From: Kocuria sp.
Lineage (GTDB): Bacteria; Actinomycetota; Actinomycetes; Actinomycetales; Micrococcaceae
DNA length: 64,000 nucleotides
Direction: 5' to 3'
Assembly (NCBI GenBank): GCA_030524035.1
Contig: JAUNHG010000002.1
Span: 62,001-126,000 of the forward strand
Within the stretch, counting starts at the first letter, position 1; each line of letters opens with the position of its first letter. Made by a program: the position numbers and the translations under genes. Shown here piece after piece: positions 40,432 to 48,743 of the stretch. A model generated the notes under the pieces. It had not been told where the DNA came from, did no database searches, and worked only from the letters and a program-made list of their open reading frames with translations.

Positions 40432-41085
40432 TCAACCCGCGGTAGCAATCTCCATCTCGTCCTCGGAGACCTCAAGCTCTTCACCATCGGAGATCTCCGC
40501 GCTCTCCAATTCGCGCTTCTCGCGGAGGTGGTCGATGAAGACGCCTGCGATCGCCTTCTTCTGCTCCTCGCTGAACGGCTTGGCGGCTGCGCGGATTGCG
40601 GCGACGTGGGCCTCGTGCCGCGCGTGCGCCTCCACATCCCGCTTGAAGCAGTCCCAGAGATCTTCTCTCGTGAAGGTCAGCTTCAGCGACATCCGTCCGC
40701 TTCGGTCCCTGAACGGAGTCTTCTCTCCCCGCAGCCGTCCATGGCCGAAGTGCTGCCTGATCTTCGCCTCGCTGACCCCGCATTCCTCGGCGGCAGCGGG
40801 CACGTCGAGCCTCTCCTCCAACCTCTTGCGCTCCTCGGGGCTCATCGCCGCGACCTCCGACTCGAGGCGCAGGGACTCGCTTCCATGCTTGGCCAGGTGG
40901 AGCAGGGGGCCGGCGAACGCCTTGGCGAGGTCTGCCTCGTCGAACGTGAGCTTGCGCCTCGGCGGCCCGCTCTTGACTTCGACGGTCTCATAGCGACCTT
41001 CGATGCCGCCGCTCTTGAACAGGCGGCGGATCGCGGCGTCGCTGCAGCCGTACTTCGCAGCCGCCGTCATCACGTCCAGTCGCAT
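40432..41085 (-). CDS. Tandem winged-helix protein, candidate recombination directionality factor
   Basis: Product of 217 residues from ATG 41085, behind AGGGGTTCCC; a start at 41184 is possible. Two copies of one module are visible. The first reads RLDVMTAAAKYGCSDAAIRRLFKS..., ending KLTFDEADLAKAF. The second reads RLDVPAAAEECGVSEAKIRQHFGH..., ending KLTFTREDLWDCF. Each looks like an excisionase/MerR-type winged helix. The C terminus is acidic. It is transcribed toward the centre from a consensus promoter beside the serine integrase, the usual place for an excision cofactor. Confidence 0.6.
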   Translation of the reverse strand: MRLDVMTAAAKYGCSDAAIRRLFKSGGIEGRYETVEVKSGPPRRKLTFDEADLAKAFAGPLLHLAKHGSESLRLESEVAAMSPEERKRLEERLDVPAAAEECGVSEAKIRQHFGHGRLRGEKTPFRDRSGRMSLKLTFTREDLWDCFKRDVEAHARHEAHVAAIRAAAKPFSEEQKKAIAGVFIDHLREKRELESAEISDGEELEVSEDEMEIATAG

Positions 41086-41225
41086 GGGAACCCCTAGAGA
41101 GTCGCTGTCAGTCTCCAGGTCGTCAGTCACGTGGTCACTGCTTGTCCATGCGGGAGATCCAGTCACCTCCATGCGGAGGCACATGCCCGAGACCGCGCAT
41201 AGGCCATGAGTGACGACCTAACACG

Positions 41226-41253
41226 ACTATATACGACTCGATTCGTCTGTCAA
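41226..41253 (-). promoter_or_regulatory. Consensus promoter with GAGTCG in its spacer
   Basis: On the - strand TTGACA (41253-41248), 16-base spacer and TATAGT (41231-41226). CGAGTCG lies inside the spacer, so a bound repressor would block RNA polymerase. Drives the tandem winged-helix gene. Confidence 0.65.
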
Positions 41254-41274
41254 TGATGAGTCGGGGTTCTGTCT

Positions 41275-42723
41275 CTACACCCAGTCGATCTGGACGAGTG
41301 ACGAGTCGAACCCTGTGCCGCGACCCTTGGGTGCCGGGAGGATGGTCACAGTCATCACGTGCTCCAGGATGTAGCGCTTCCGGTCCATGTTCAGGCTATT
41401 CCACTCCTCGAGCATGTCGGAGGCCTCCAGCAGGTCGCGGCCCGGGTTGCTCGGAGGGGGAGCCAGCAGAGAGTCGATCTCCGTCATCCGCTTGCGCAGG
41501 CGCGCTGCCTGCTCCCGGACGCTGTCCAGATCGAGGATGCCGTCCGAGTAGAGGGTGGCCAGGCCCTCATACTTCTCCCTCCGGTCCTTGAGCTCCGCCT
41601 GGAGTGCGTCGCGGTCGATCGACGCGTCCTCGGCCTTGTCGAACAGCTCCTTGGCGTCCGGCTGGGAGAGCCTCCACAGGAGCTGCTCCTCGACGAAGTC
41701 GTCGACCGGCTCGGCCCGGCGCGACAAGTGCTTGTGCGCCAGGCAGGCATAGATCCTCTGGGACTCGAAGGTGCGGAGAACGCCCTTCTTGTCCGTGTAC
41801 GGGGATCGCTGGTAGTAGCTCGTGAAGACCTTGGTCCCGTCGCCGCAGCGACCGCACCTGGCCATGCCGGTCAAGATCGACTTTGGATCCGTGCCCCAGT
41901 CGCGCTTGCGCAGCGGGTCCGTGAGCATCAGCTGCACGCTGTTCCACACCTCTGGGGTCACGATCGCCTCGAAGTCGCCGGGGTACTCGATCTCCGACCT
42001 CTTCACGCCAAGCGCGCGCTTCTTTTCGTCGGACTCCCACTTGGTGATGACGCCCTTGTACCGTGTGTTGCCAAACAGGGACCTCAGATTGCTCGTCGCC
42101 CAGGGCCGGTCCTTGGTCGTCGTGAAGCCCTGCGCGTTGAGGTCTCGCGCGATCTGCGCCATGCCTATGCCGTTGAGGTAGTCCTCGAAGGCCTTCTTCA
42201 CGGCCGCGGCCTCGTCGTCGATCTGCGTCACGCCATCGTCGTCGTAGCCGAGGATCCTCGTGCGCTGGACGGGCAGCCCGCGCCGACGTCTCGTCTCGTT
42301 CGCGTGGATCGCGCGCTCAGACTTCCGCCGGATCTCGAACCGGGCCACGGCCGCGAGCATGGTCGCGCGGAACTCGCCGTCCGCAGTCGTCAGATCAATC
42401 TCGCCGTCGACGGTCGCGACCTTGGCATTGAGGTCGATGAGCTTGACGAGGTCCTGCAATGTGCGCAGGAGGCGGTCCAGGTCTCGGGCGACGATCACGT
42501 CGAACTTGCCCGCGTTGAGATCCTGGAGCATCGCCGACCAGCGGGTGGTCGCATCGCGCGCCTTCGTCGCCGAGATGCCATCGTCGATGTACTCGGGGCC
42601 GTACTCCCAGTCGCGGGCGTCGCAGAAGGGCCTGATCCTCCGACGCTGCGTCTCCAGCGTCATGGACTCGTCGTCGTGGTCGTCGGACTTGGAGATGCGA
42701 AGGTACACGGCGGCGAGGGTCAT
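41275..42723 (-). CDS. Large serine integrase
   Basis: Product of 482 residues. The resolvase domain starts YLRISKS (catalytic Ser11), with [14 protein letters not shown] recombinase domain follows (RILGYDDDG...[11 protein letters not shown]), then a zinc ribbon (CGRCGDG...YACLAH) and a coiled coil ([21 protein letters not shown]). It is the right-most gene of the element, next to the mutM junction, so it is the enzyme that inserted the element. Arrangement and length are usual for phage and ICE integrases. Confidence 0.92.
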   Translation of the reverse strand: MTLAAVYLRISKSDDHDDESMTLETQRRRIRPFCDARDWEYGPEYIDDGISATKARDATTRWSAMLQDLNAGKFDVIVARDLDRLLRTLQDLVKLIDLNAKVATVDGEIDLTTADGEFRATMLAAVARFEIRRKSERAIHANETRRRRGLPVQRTRILGYDDDGVTQIDDEAAAVKKAFEDYLNGIGMAQIARDLNAQGFTTTKDRPWATSNLRSLFGNTRYKGVITKWESDEKKRALGVKRSEIEYPGDFEAIVTPEVWNSVQLMLTDPLRKRDWGTDPKSILTGMARCGRCGDGTKVFTSYYQRSPYTDKKGVLRTFESQRIYACLAHKHLSRRAEPVDDFVEEQLLWRLSQPDAKELFDKAEDASIDRDALQAELKDRREKYEGLATLYSDGILDLDSVREQAARLRKRMTEIDSLLAPPPSNPGRDLLEASDMLEEWNSLNMDRKRYILEHVMTVTILPAPKGRGTGFDSSLVQIDWV

Positions 42724-42945
42724 GGTGCGATTCTACTCGTATATCAACGTATCTAACAGTGGATGTGACCCTCGGCGCGGCCCCGCCGCCACCTTCGACC
42801 GAGCCCTCCCCGTGGTGCACCCCGAGACCGTATGATGGGGGGTTGGGAGGTCGCAGGGGCAGTCCGGGGCATCCAGGGCTTAAAATGCCTTCTGACCAGC
42901 GGAAATGCCACCCTATCGCAGTCACCGTTTTTCAATGTATCTATC
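42724..42945. other. Element right end, attachment-site arm
   Basis: No gene. Between the integrase start and the mutM tail the sequence belongs to the element and should contain the attP half of attR. An 18-bp copy of CTGACCAGCGGAAATGCC (42892-42909) nearly repeats a block of the iteron region (3510-3527). A TAGAAT hexamer a few bases before the integrase ATG may be its -10. Confidence 0.5.
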
Positions 42946-42960
42946 GTGGGGAGTCGGGGT
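42930..42960. other. Predicted attR crossover region in mutM
   Basis: Coding similarity to MutM begins at about 42948 ([14 protein letters not shown]) while the codons before it ([13 protein letters not shown]) do not fit MutM. The integrase crossover therefore lies close to here. The exact core cannot be given without attL, which is outside the window. Confidence 0.6.
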
Positions 42961-43091
42961 ATTTTGCACTGTCTTTGAACGCTTATGGGCAGGCAGGCCA
43001 GCCGTGTCAGCGCTGTGGTGCTGCGATAGTGCGGGAGCGGTTCATGAACCGGGGCTCTTTTCTGTGCCCGAACTGCCAGCGGGAACGCTAA
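42946..43091 (+). pseudogene. mutM: 3' end of mutM (formamidopyrimidine-DNA glycosylase) cut off by the element
   Basis: About 48 codons, ending in TAA, encode the MutM C-terminal zinc finger: [41 protein letters not shown]. All four zinc cysteines (CxxC, CxxC) are present. MutM removes oxidised purines such as 8-oxoguanine, and this finger is essential for DNA binding. The rest of the gene must lie beyond the element's other end, outside the window, so mutM is split while the element is integrated. Confidence 0.85.
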
Positions 43092-43148
43092 GTCCATCGG
43101 TCGCAGTGTGGCTGCGCTGCTTCCCCGCCCCAGGCGGCATCGACGCCC

Positions 43149-44132
43149 CTAGGCGCGCCAAAGGTTGAGTGTCTCCCAGTTCTGGGGCGCGCCCATCGAC
43201 TCGATCGTCAGTACGTGCGAGGCCGGGAAGTCGTGTAGTAGCACTGCCATCTGCTCCGGCCAGTCGGTGCCCTGGTCGATGGAGCGTAGGAGGTAGGCCA
43301 TGATGGCAAGGGCATTATAGGTACCGAAGGTTCCCTTCGCTGTCTTACTGTCCTGCAGGTGATCGAGAGTGGGGATTTCCCCGTGTTTCGGGCGCTTCGG
43401 TGCGTGCTGGAGCTTCCTGTTGAATAGCCGAGAGTGGTGCGCCGCGACGTTGCGGACGTAGTTCAGACTTGCGAGCCAGCTAGCCATGATTTTCTTGGTT
43501 GGGACGCCGAATGCTTGAGCGATCTCTTCAGCATCCTCTTGGTGCATGCCTCGATAGAGGTTGGATAGGTGACCCAGTTCGAGGATCTCAGTCAGCACCC
43601 AGATCGGAATCCGGTCGTCGTACTTCTCCTGGAAGTGCTTGACGAACTGTTCGTCGGAGTGGGCTTTCCTCTTGTTGACGCTCTGGAGCCACTGCACTTG
43701 CTTACTCGGCTCAGGAATCTGGGTGGTCTTCTCGGCGGTGAAGGCTTTGGTGAAGCAGGCAGGGTCCTCGTGGGCGAAGCGCGACCTTTTGCCGAGCACG
43801 TAGCCGATCCGCATGCGGACAGCGATCTCGATGCGTTCTACGCCGTCCATGACCAGCATGCGCAACCGCCTGTCGAAGTCGATGATGTCTTTGGCGTGGT
43901 CCAGCGTCGTGCCCGCCTGGTAGCTGTTGAGTATGCACATCCGTGTGCAGCTCTCGTTATCGGCATACGGCTTGGATTGGCGGAAAGGGTAGAGGTACCC
44001 GGTGAGACGGTAGTAGCCAATCGCTTTCAGGAGCAAGGCAGCCCGATGGTCGTCCTTGATTTCGAGTCCGTGCTCCTTGAGTCGACTAATTTGCTCGTCG
44101 ACGGATAACCACGGTTTCTCATACTCCACCAT
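43149..44132 (-). CDS. Abi_2 (AbiD/AbiF-like) HEPN protein
   Basis: Product of 327 residues. Start MVEYEKPW is chosen for its AGGGAGAAAC ribosome site. The N terminus is typical of the Abi_2 family: KPWLSVDEQISRLKEHGLEI, then LLKAIGYYRLTGYLYPFR, then DFDRRLRMLVMDGVERIEIAVRMRIGY. Near residue 225 YVRNVAAHHSRLFNR gives the R-x4-6-H motif of HEPN ribonucleases. The family includes abortive-infection and toxin proteins related to the ancestry of Cas13. It is divergent from an SF1 helicase and sits between two mutM tails, so it is probably a defence gene. Confidence 0.8.
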   Translation of the reverse strand: MVEYEKPWLSVDEQISRLKEHGLEIKDDHRAALLLKAIGYYRLTGYLYPFRQSKPYADNESCTRMCILNSYQAGTTLDHAKDIIDFDRRLRMLVMDGVERIEIAVRMRIGYVLGKRSRFAHEDPACFTKAFTAEKTTQIPEPSKQVQWLQSVNKRKAHSDEQFVKHFQEKYDDRIPIWVLTEILELGHLSNLYRGMHQEDAEEIAQAFGVPTKKIMASWLASLNYVRNVAAHHSRLFNRKLQHAPKRPKHGEIPTLDHLQDSKTAKGTFGTYNALAIMAYLLRSIDQGTDWPEQMAVLLHDFPASHVLTIESMGAPQNWETLNLWRA

Positions 44133-44296
44133 GTGTTTCTCCCTGGAAAAGAAAATCAGCCTGCGCTTTGCAGCAACAGGCTGATCATGATGATCAAAGC
44201 GTAGCACGAGCCTTTCGAAGTTCGAGGATTCTGTCTTAGACGAATTGCCCCCTGCATCGTGGGGCCGATGTCGCACCCGTCGGGCAAGATTGGCTC
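44133..44296 (-). promoter_or_regulatory. abi leader with two overlapping inverted repeats
   Basis: TCAGCCTG (44156-44163) pairs with CAGGCTGA (44177-44184), and GCGCTTTG (44163-44170) pairs with CAAAGCG (44195-44201). The pairs interleave, so they form alternative hairpins or a pseudoknot in RNA just ahead of the abi ribosome site. The region must also hold the promoters of both divergent genes. Confidence 0.5.
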
Positions 44297-47200
44297 ATGA
44301 GTATGAGCCAGAGTTCCGTTGGCGTGTTGGAGTGCTGGTGGCTTCTAGAGCTTTTTAACCCGCAAAAAGTCCCCAAGCTCACGGGGCGTGCGATGCGACC
44401 TGAGGACCGTCAGGTTGTGGAATGGCGGCCCGGGGAGGCCTTGCCTTGGCAGGTGTTACAGCCACCGCGACCGATGGGTACGACGCAACGCGTATGGCGT
44501 CACACTGTGTATCTCGGGGTCTACGACTTAGAAGCGACGTATCAGCGCCTTCACGAGGTGTTCGCCGAGGACCGCGACGTCTATGACGAGCGCCGTGCCG
44601 GGCTGAGTGCGTGCGCAGGGGTGCTCATTGATGACGCCGGGATGCTCTTGCCGGATTCGGCGGTGTTGTCATCTGCGCTGTGGGCGGTATCGAAGCTGGC
44701 CGCGGGGAGACCTCCACAAGGAACGGGATGGGCATCCGGATTCGCAGAGGCCTCGGCGAAGCTGGTGGAGGAGGTCGACGCTCTTGAGGGTGCCCGTCGT
44801 GAAGCCTCGGGCCAGGAACTGCCCCCTCCCCAGGATGAAGAATCGTTGCAGCGGCTTCTGGCCGCCGCGCATGCTGCTGCGGGGACCGCAGGAGATAATG
44901 AATTGTCAAGTCAGCGGATCGTTATCCGGTCGGTCGCCGTTTCGGATCGTCTGGGCGTGGACTCGACGAACGACATGGACTTCCTCAACAGCTTTTTCCT
45001 CGACGATCTGGCCACCGTCCACGATGACGTCGTGACCAACGGACTCACCGGTGCGCTCGCCAGCTACCTGACTGCGGATACTGCCGTTCATGCCGACGCG
45101 CGAGTTGATGTGATGACCAACCATCACGTCGTCGATGACGCCGTCTCGATCAAGCGCTTACCGAAGGGGCGGTGGCCGACAGAACCCGCTCATGGGTTGG
45201 CTCTGCGACAGCAGTTTGCGGTCAACCAGGCGTTGACAGATCTGTCGAGCACGGGCGGTCTGATGGGAGTCAACGGTCCCCCGGGCACGGGGAAAACCAC
45301 CATGTTACGTGACGTCCTGGCGGGGAATGTGGTGGAGCGTGCTCGAAGGTTAGCAGCGCTTTCCCATCCGGCAGATGCGTTCACCCAGATCACGCACCGG
45401 TGGACTGCCGCTGATGGCCATCCGCGACGCGTTCGGCAACTGAGGGACGAGCTGACCGGGTTTGAGATGGTGGTGGCCTCCACAAACAACACCGCGGTGG
45501 AAAACGTGTCAAGCGAGATTCCAGCCCGCACTGCTATTGCCGAGAACTGGCAAGTTGAGGCCGACTACTTCGCTGATATTGCTACGGCGACTCTAAGAGC
45601 TGCCGCGAAGACCGATAAATCCTCGTCAGCTGAGACGGACGATTCGCTGGTGGCGTGGGGGCTGGTGGCGGCCAGACTGGGTAACAAATCCAACCGTGCA
45701 GCGTTCAGATCCGAGTTCTGGTTTGATAAGACAAGCCCACGCACGAAGCAACGTATTCCAGGCACAGCGCCGCGTATGCACTCGAGGCTTCTCCAGTGGC
45801 ACAACGGTGAGGTGCCCATAAGATCTTGGCCGGAAGCACGGGACGCGTTTCAGCAGGCCGAGCGACGAGTTGACGAGCTCATCGAAGCACGTCGCGCTGC
45901 TGAGGAGCGATTGGCGAGATTCGGTGACGCGCTCAGAGCCGATGCTGAGGTGGCCAAGCGTGCCATGGAGATCGGCACTGAACTGGGGGTAGCGGCTGAA
46001 GCGGTGCGGAGCCAGGCTCGCGAAGTTGAGCGTTCTACGTCAGCTGTCGTACAGGCGATAGAGGACCGTGATCGACACGTCGAAACCCGGCCGAGTGCGT
46101 TGGAGACCCTGTTCAGCCTCGGGCGTGCGGCCCGTGACTGGCGGAATGCGCTCGGGCCTCTCGACGTCGCTGTGCAAGAGGCCCAGCAGCGCCAGACGGC
46201 AAGTCAGGAGAGGGCGAATCAACTTGAGGATGCTAGGGCAAAGCTGGCCGCTGAGTTCGCCAACAATGAAGAGCTCCGCTCTCAACTATCGTCCGAGCTT
46301 GCTGCACTCCGGAGACGCCTGGCTGCTGACCGCGACCGGTACGGTTGCGCCTACCCAGGTGAGGAGTGGACTGGACCGCAACGTGAGTTGCGTGCCCCAT
46401 GGCTTGATGCAGAGATCGACGAAGCGCGTTCTGATCTATTCTTGGCTGCGTTACGGTTGCACGAAGACTTTCTGTCAGCCGTCGCCGGGGACATGCGCGA
46501 GGGGCTTCGCGCTGCGATCGACGTCGTTGCCGGTGCTCACCCGAGTTGTCTGGAGCCGGAAAAGGTGCATGCGGCATGGCAGCTGTTCTTCCTGGTTGTG
46601 CCAATGGTCTCGACGACGTTCGCGTCTTTCGGGCGTATGTTCAAAGGTCTTGGCTCTGGATCGTTGGGATGGGTGCTCATCGATGAAGCAGGGCAGGCTT
46701 GCCCGCAGCATGCAGTCGGTGCGATTTGGCGGGCTCGTCGAGTGATCGCCGTCGGGGATCCGCTGCAGCTGCAGCCGGTCGTGACGATCCCGGCCAAGGC
46801 ACAGAGCGCTATTGCCTCCGCATATAGCGTCTCAGACACGTGGATCCCTCCACACGCGTCCGTGCAGACTTTGGCTGATCGTGTTTCCCGGTATGGCACT
46901 CGACTATGCCACGGTGAGAAGACGGTGTGGGTCAGTTCTCCGCTGACAGTGCACCGGCGTTGCGACGAACCAATGTTCAGTCTGTTCAATGACATCGCCT
47001 ACAACGGCATCATGGTCAGTGGTCTCACCCGCAGGCCAGATCATTTCGACAGTCTGAACGGTGCGAGAATCCCAGCGAGTCGTTGGCTGGATGAGGCTGC
47101 AAAGACTGCCGGTACCCATCTTCAGCGCAACCAAATTGCCCGTTTGCGGCGGGGGATCGAAGCACTTAGAGATGACGGAATCACGGCTGACAAGATCATC

Positions 47201-47524
47201 GCCATCTCCCCATTCCGAGAGGTCGCCGACCACCTCGCGCGGCTTGAACAAGATTACCAAGGGCTCAAAGCCGGCACGATTCACACTGCGCAAGGCCGTG
47301 AGGCCGATGTCGTTTTCCTCGTTCTTGGCGGCGACCCGGCCGCACCCGGAGCTAAAGAGTGGGCAGCTGCTACGGTCAACCTCGTTAACGTCGCAGCCAG
47401 TCGTGCCAAGCGACGTCTTTACGTCATCGGCGACCAGTCCGCCTGGGTCGGGTACAACTACTTTAATCAGCTGGGCGCAGCCCTTGATCAGCACCACCAA
47501 GACCGACAGGGGAGAGTGACTTGA
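44297..47524 (+). CDS. SF1 (Upf1/DNA2-like) helicase
   Basis: Product of 1,075 residues. Motif I is NGPPGTGKTTM (about 328), motif Ia region VVASTNNTAVENV, motif II LIDEAGQACP (about 795), motif III VGDPLQLQPV. The C-terminal half has IIAISPFREVADH, GTIHTAQGREADVV (motif V) and NVAASRAKRRLYVIGD (motif VI). A long coiled insertion (about 500-680) separates motifs Ia and II, as in many defence-type helicases. The first 280 residues are unassigned. ATG 44297, with ATG 44303 as alternative. Divergent from the Abi_2 gene; they probably form one defence unit. Confidence 0.85.
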   Translation: MSMSQSSVGVLECWWLLELFNPQKVPKLTGRAMRPEDRQVVEWRPGEALPWQVLQPPRPMGTTQRVWRHTVYLGVYDLEATYQRLHEVFAEDRDVYDERRAGLSACAGVLIDDAGMLLPDSAVLSSALWAVSKLAAGRPPQGTGWASGFAEASAKLVEEVDALEGARREASGQELPPPQDEESLQRLLAAAHAAAGTAGDNELSSQRIVIRSVAVSDRLGVDSTNDMDFLNSFFLDDLATVHDDVVTNGLTGALASYLTADTAVHADARVDVMTNHHVVDDAVSIKRLPKGRWPTEPAHGLALRQQFAVNQALTDLSSTGGLMGVNGPPGTGKTTMLRDVLAGNVVERARRLAALSHPADAFTQITHRWTAADGHPRRVRQLRDELTGFEMVVASTNNTAVENVSSEIPARTAIAENWQVEADYFADIATATLRAAAKTDKSSSAETDDSLVAWGLVAARLGNKSNRAAFRSEFWFDKTSPRTKQRIPGTAPRMHSRLLQWHNGEVPIRSWPEARDAFQQAERRVDELIEARRAAEERLARFGDALRADAEVAKRAMEIGTELGVAAEAVRSQAREVERSTSAVVQAIEDRDRHVETRPSALETLFSLGRAARDWRNALGPLDVAVQEAQQRQTASQERANQLEDARAKLAAEFANNEELRSQLSSELAALRRRLAADRDRYGCAYPGEEWTGPQRELRAPWLDAEIDEARSDLFLAALRLHEDFLSAVAGDMREGLRAAIDVVAGAHPSCLEPEKVHAAWQLFFLVVPMVSTTFASFGRMFKGLGSGSLGWVLIDEAGQACPQHAVGAIWRARRVIAVGDPLQLQPVVTIPAKAQSAIASAYSVSDTWIPPHASVQTLADRVSRYGTRLCHGEKTVWVSSPLTVHRRCDEPMFSLFNDIAYNGIMVSGLTRRPDHFDSLNGARIPASRWLDEAAKTAGTHLQRNQIARLRRGIEALRDDGITADKIIAISPFREVADHLARLEQDYQGLKAGTIHTAQGREADVVFLVLGGDPAAPGAKEWAAATVNLVNVAASRAKRRLYVIGDQSAWVGYNYFNQLGAALDQHHQDRQGRVT

Positions 47525-47547
47525 CCATGGGGCACGGCATCGTGGCG

Positions 47548-47630
47548 TTCGAAGTCGCCGCGTATGCGTTCTCGGGGCGGCCTTGCAGGGTCGGCTCATG
47601 AACTGGGGTTCTTGTCTGCGTCCCCTCAGC
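47548..47630 (+). pseudogene. Decayed second copy of the mutM 3' end
   Basis: FEVAAYAFSGRPCR, then after a deletion of about 24 bases and a frame change RLMNWGSCLRPLS. These line up with [16 protein letters not shown] and [14 protein letters not shown] of the intact mutM tail at 42.95-43.09 kb. The nucleotide block CATGAACYGGGGYTCTT is also shared. It begins 24 bases after the helicase stop. Confidence 0.72.
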
Positions 47631-47712
47631 ACTGAAGACCACGGTTTTTTTTACAGGTGGCGCCCCGGAAGGAAGGCCAACACTGTACCTGTGGGTGAAG
47701 GTGACTGGTGCA

Positions 47713-48663
47713 TCAGGGAACGTTGTGCCCCGCCGCTTGAAGGAGCCCATACCATTCGCCGCGCGTTAAAGGGATGTCGGACCCTGCCGCAGCGTCGATG
47801 ACCCGTTGTGGAGTGGTGGTACCGAGGACCACCTGCATATCAGCCGGGTGGCGGGTGATCCATGCGACCGCGATGGCCATGGGTTCCACACCATACGTGG
47901 CGGCCAAGCGCGTCAACTCAGCGTTCAACTCCGGGTAATCAGGTGAATCAAAAAACACGCCGCCCCCAAAACCCTTCTGGAACGGGGACCATGCCTGCAA
48001 CGTAATGTTGTTGATGCGGGCGTAGTCCACCAGACCGCCGCCGTCGCGGGTGACAGAGTCGTCAAAGCCTTCCATGTTCGAGGACAACCCCTGAGCGATC
48101 ACCGTGGAATGCGTGATAGACAGTTGCACCTGATTGGCAATAATCGGCTGACTGACGGCGGTCTTAAGCAGGTCAATCTGACGTGGGGTGTGGTTGGAGA
48201 CCCCGAAGGAGCGGACCTTGCCGCTGGATTCAAGATGATCGAAAGCGCGGGCCACCTCACCAGGCTCAACCAAAGCATCCGGGCGGTGCAGAAGCAGTAC
48301 ATCAAGATAGTCGGTGCCCAGCGCCTTCAATGACTCCTCAGCAGATCTGACAATGTGCTCATAAGACTGGTCATACCCCCAAGGATCAGCGACGATGCCA
48401 GTTTTGGTTTGTAGGATGATCTGCTCCCGTTCGGAAGCACTGAGCTTGAGGGCCTCCGCGAATCGGCGTTCACACAGGTGCGGTCCGCCGCCGGGGTGGT
48501 TGAACCCGTATAGGTCGGCGTGGTCAAAGAAATCAATGCCAGCTTCGCGAGCTGAGGCGTAAAGATCGCGGATGTGATGGTCTGTATGAGCAGCAATGCG
48601 CATCATGCCCGCAATGACGTTAGGCACTTTCTGGCCAGTGCTTCCCCACCCAACGGTTTTCAT
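47713..48663 (-). CDS. Aldo/keto reductase
   Basis: Product of 316 residues, start MKTVGWGS behind AGGAGGAGC. AKR tetrad visible: Asp and Tyr in FDHADLYG, Lys in LQTKTGIV, His in LLLHRPD. The cofactor end is VLGTTTPQRV. Closest in pattern to the YdhF group of NADP-dependent reductases. It follows oleD in the same direction after a small hairpin, so it may be weakly co-transcribed. Natural substrate unknown. Confidence 0.85.
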   Translation of the reverse strand: MKTVGWGSTGQKVPNVIAGMMRIAAHTDHHIRDLYASAREAGIDFFDHADLYGFNHPGGGPHLCERRFAEALKLSASEREQIILQTKTGIVADPWGYDQSYEHIVRSAEESLKALGTDYLDVLLLHRPDALVEPGEVARAFDHLESSGKVRSFGVSNHTPRQIDLLKTAVSQPIIANQVQLSITHSTVIAQGLSSNMEGFDDSVTRDGGGLVDYARINNITLQAWSPFQKGFGGGVFFDSPDYPELNAELTRLAATYGVEPMAIAVAWITRHPADMQVVLGTTTPQRVIDAAAGSDIPLTRGEWYGLLQAAGHNVP

Positions 48664-48700
48664 ATCGAGGGCTCCTCCTGTGAAGTGATCCAACGGCACA

Positions 48701-48724
48701 CGGTGTCACCATTCACAGACACCG
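48701..48724 (-). terminator. Small hairpin after oleD
   Basis: CGGTGTC and GACACCG pair over 7 bp around a 10-base loop in the gap between oleD and the aldo/keto reductase. No T tract. Confidence 0.4.
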
Positions 48725-48743
48725 GATGGCCGTGGACTCCAGG

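Noticed and set aside
42724-43100. tRNA gene as integration target
   Set aside because: No cloverleaf found at the junction; the flanking sequence is the mutM 3' end, which suits a serine integrase.
47583-47801. 72-codon + strand frame after the helicase gene
   Set aside because: Its first part is the decayed mutM tail and the rest overlaps the end of the aldo/keto reductase gene on the other strand.
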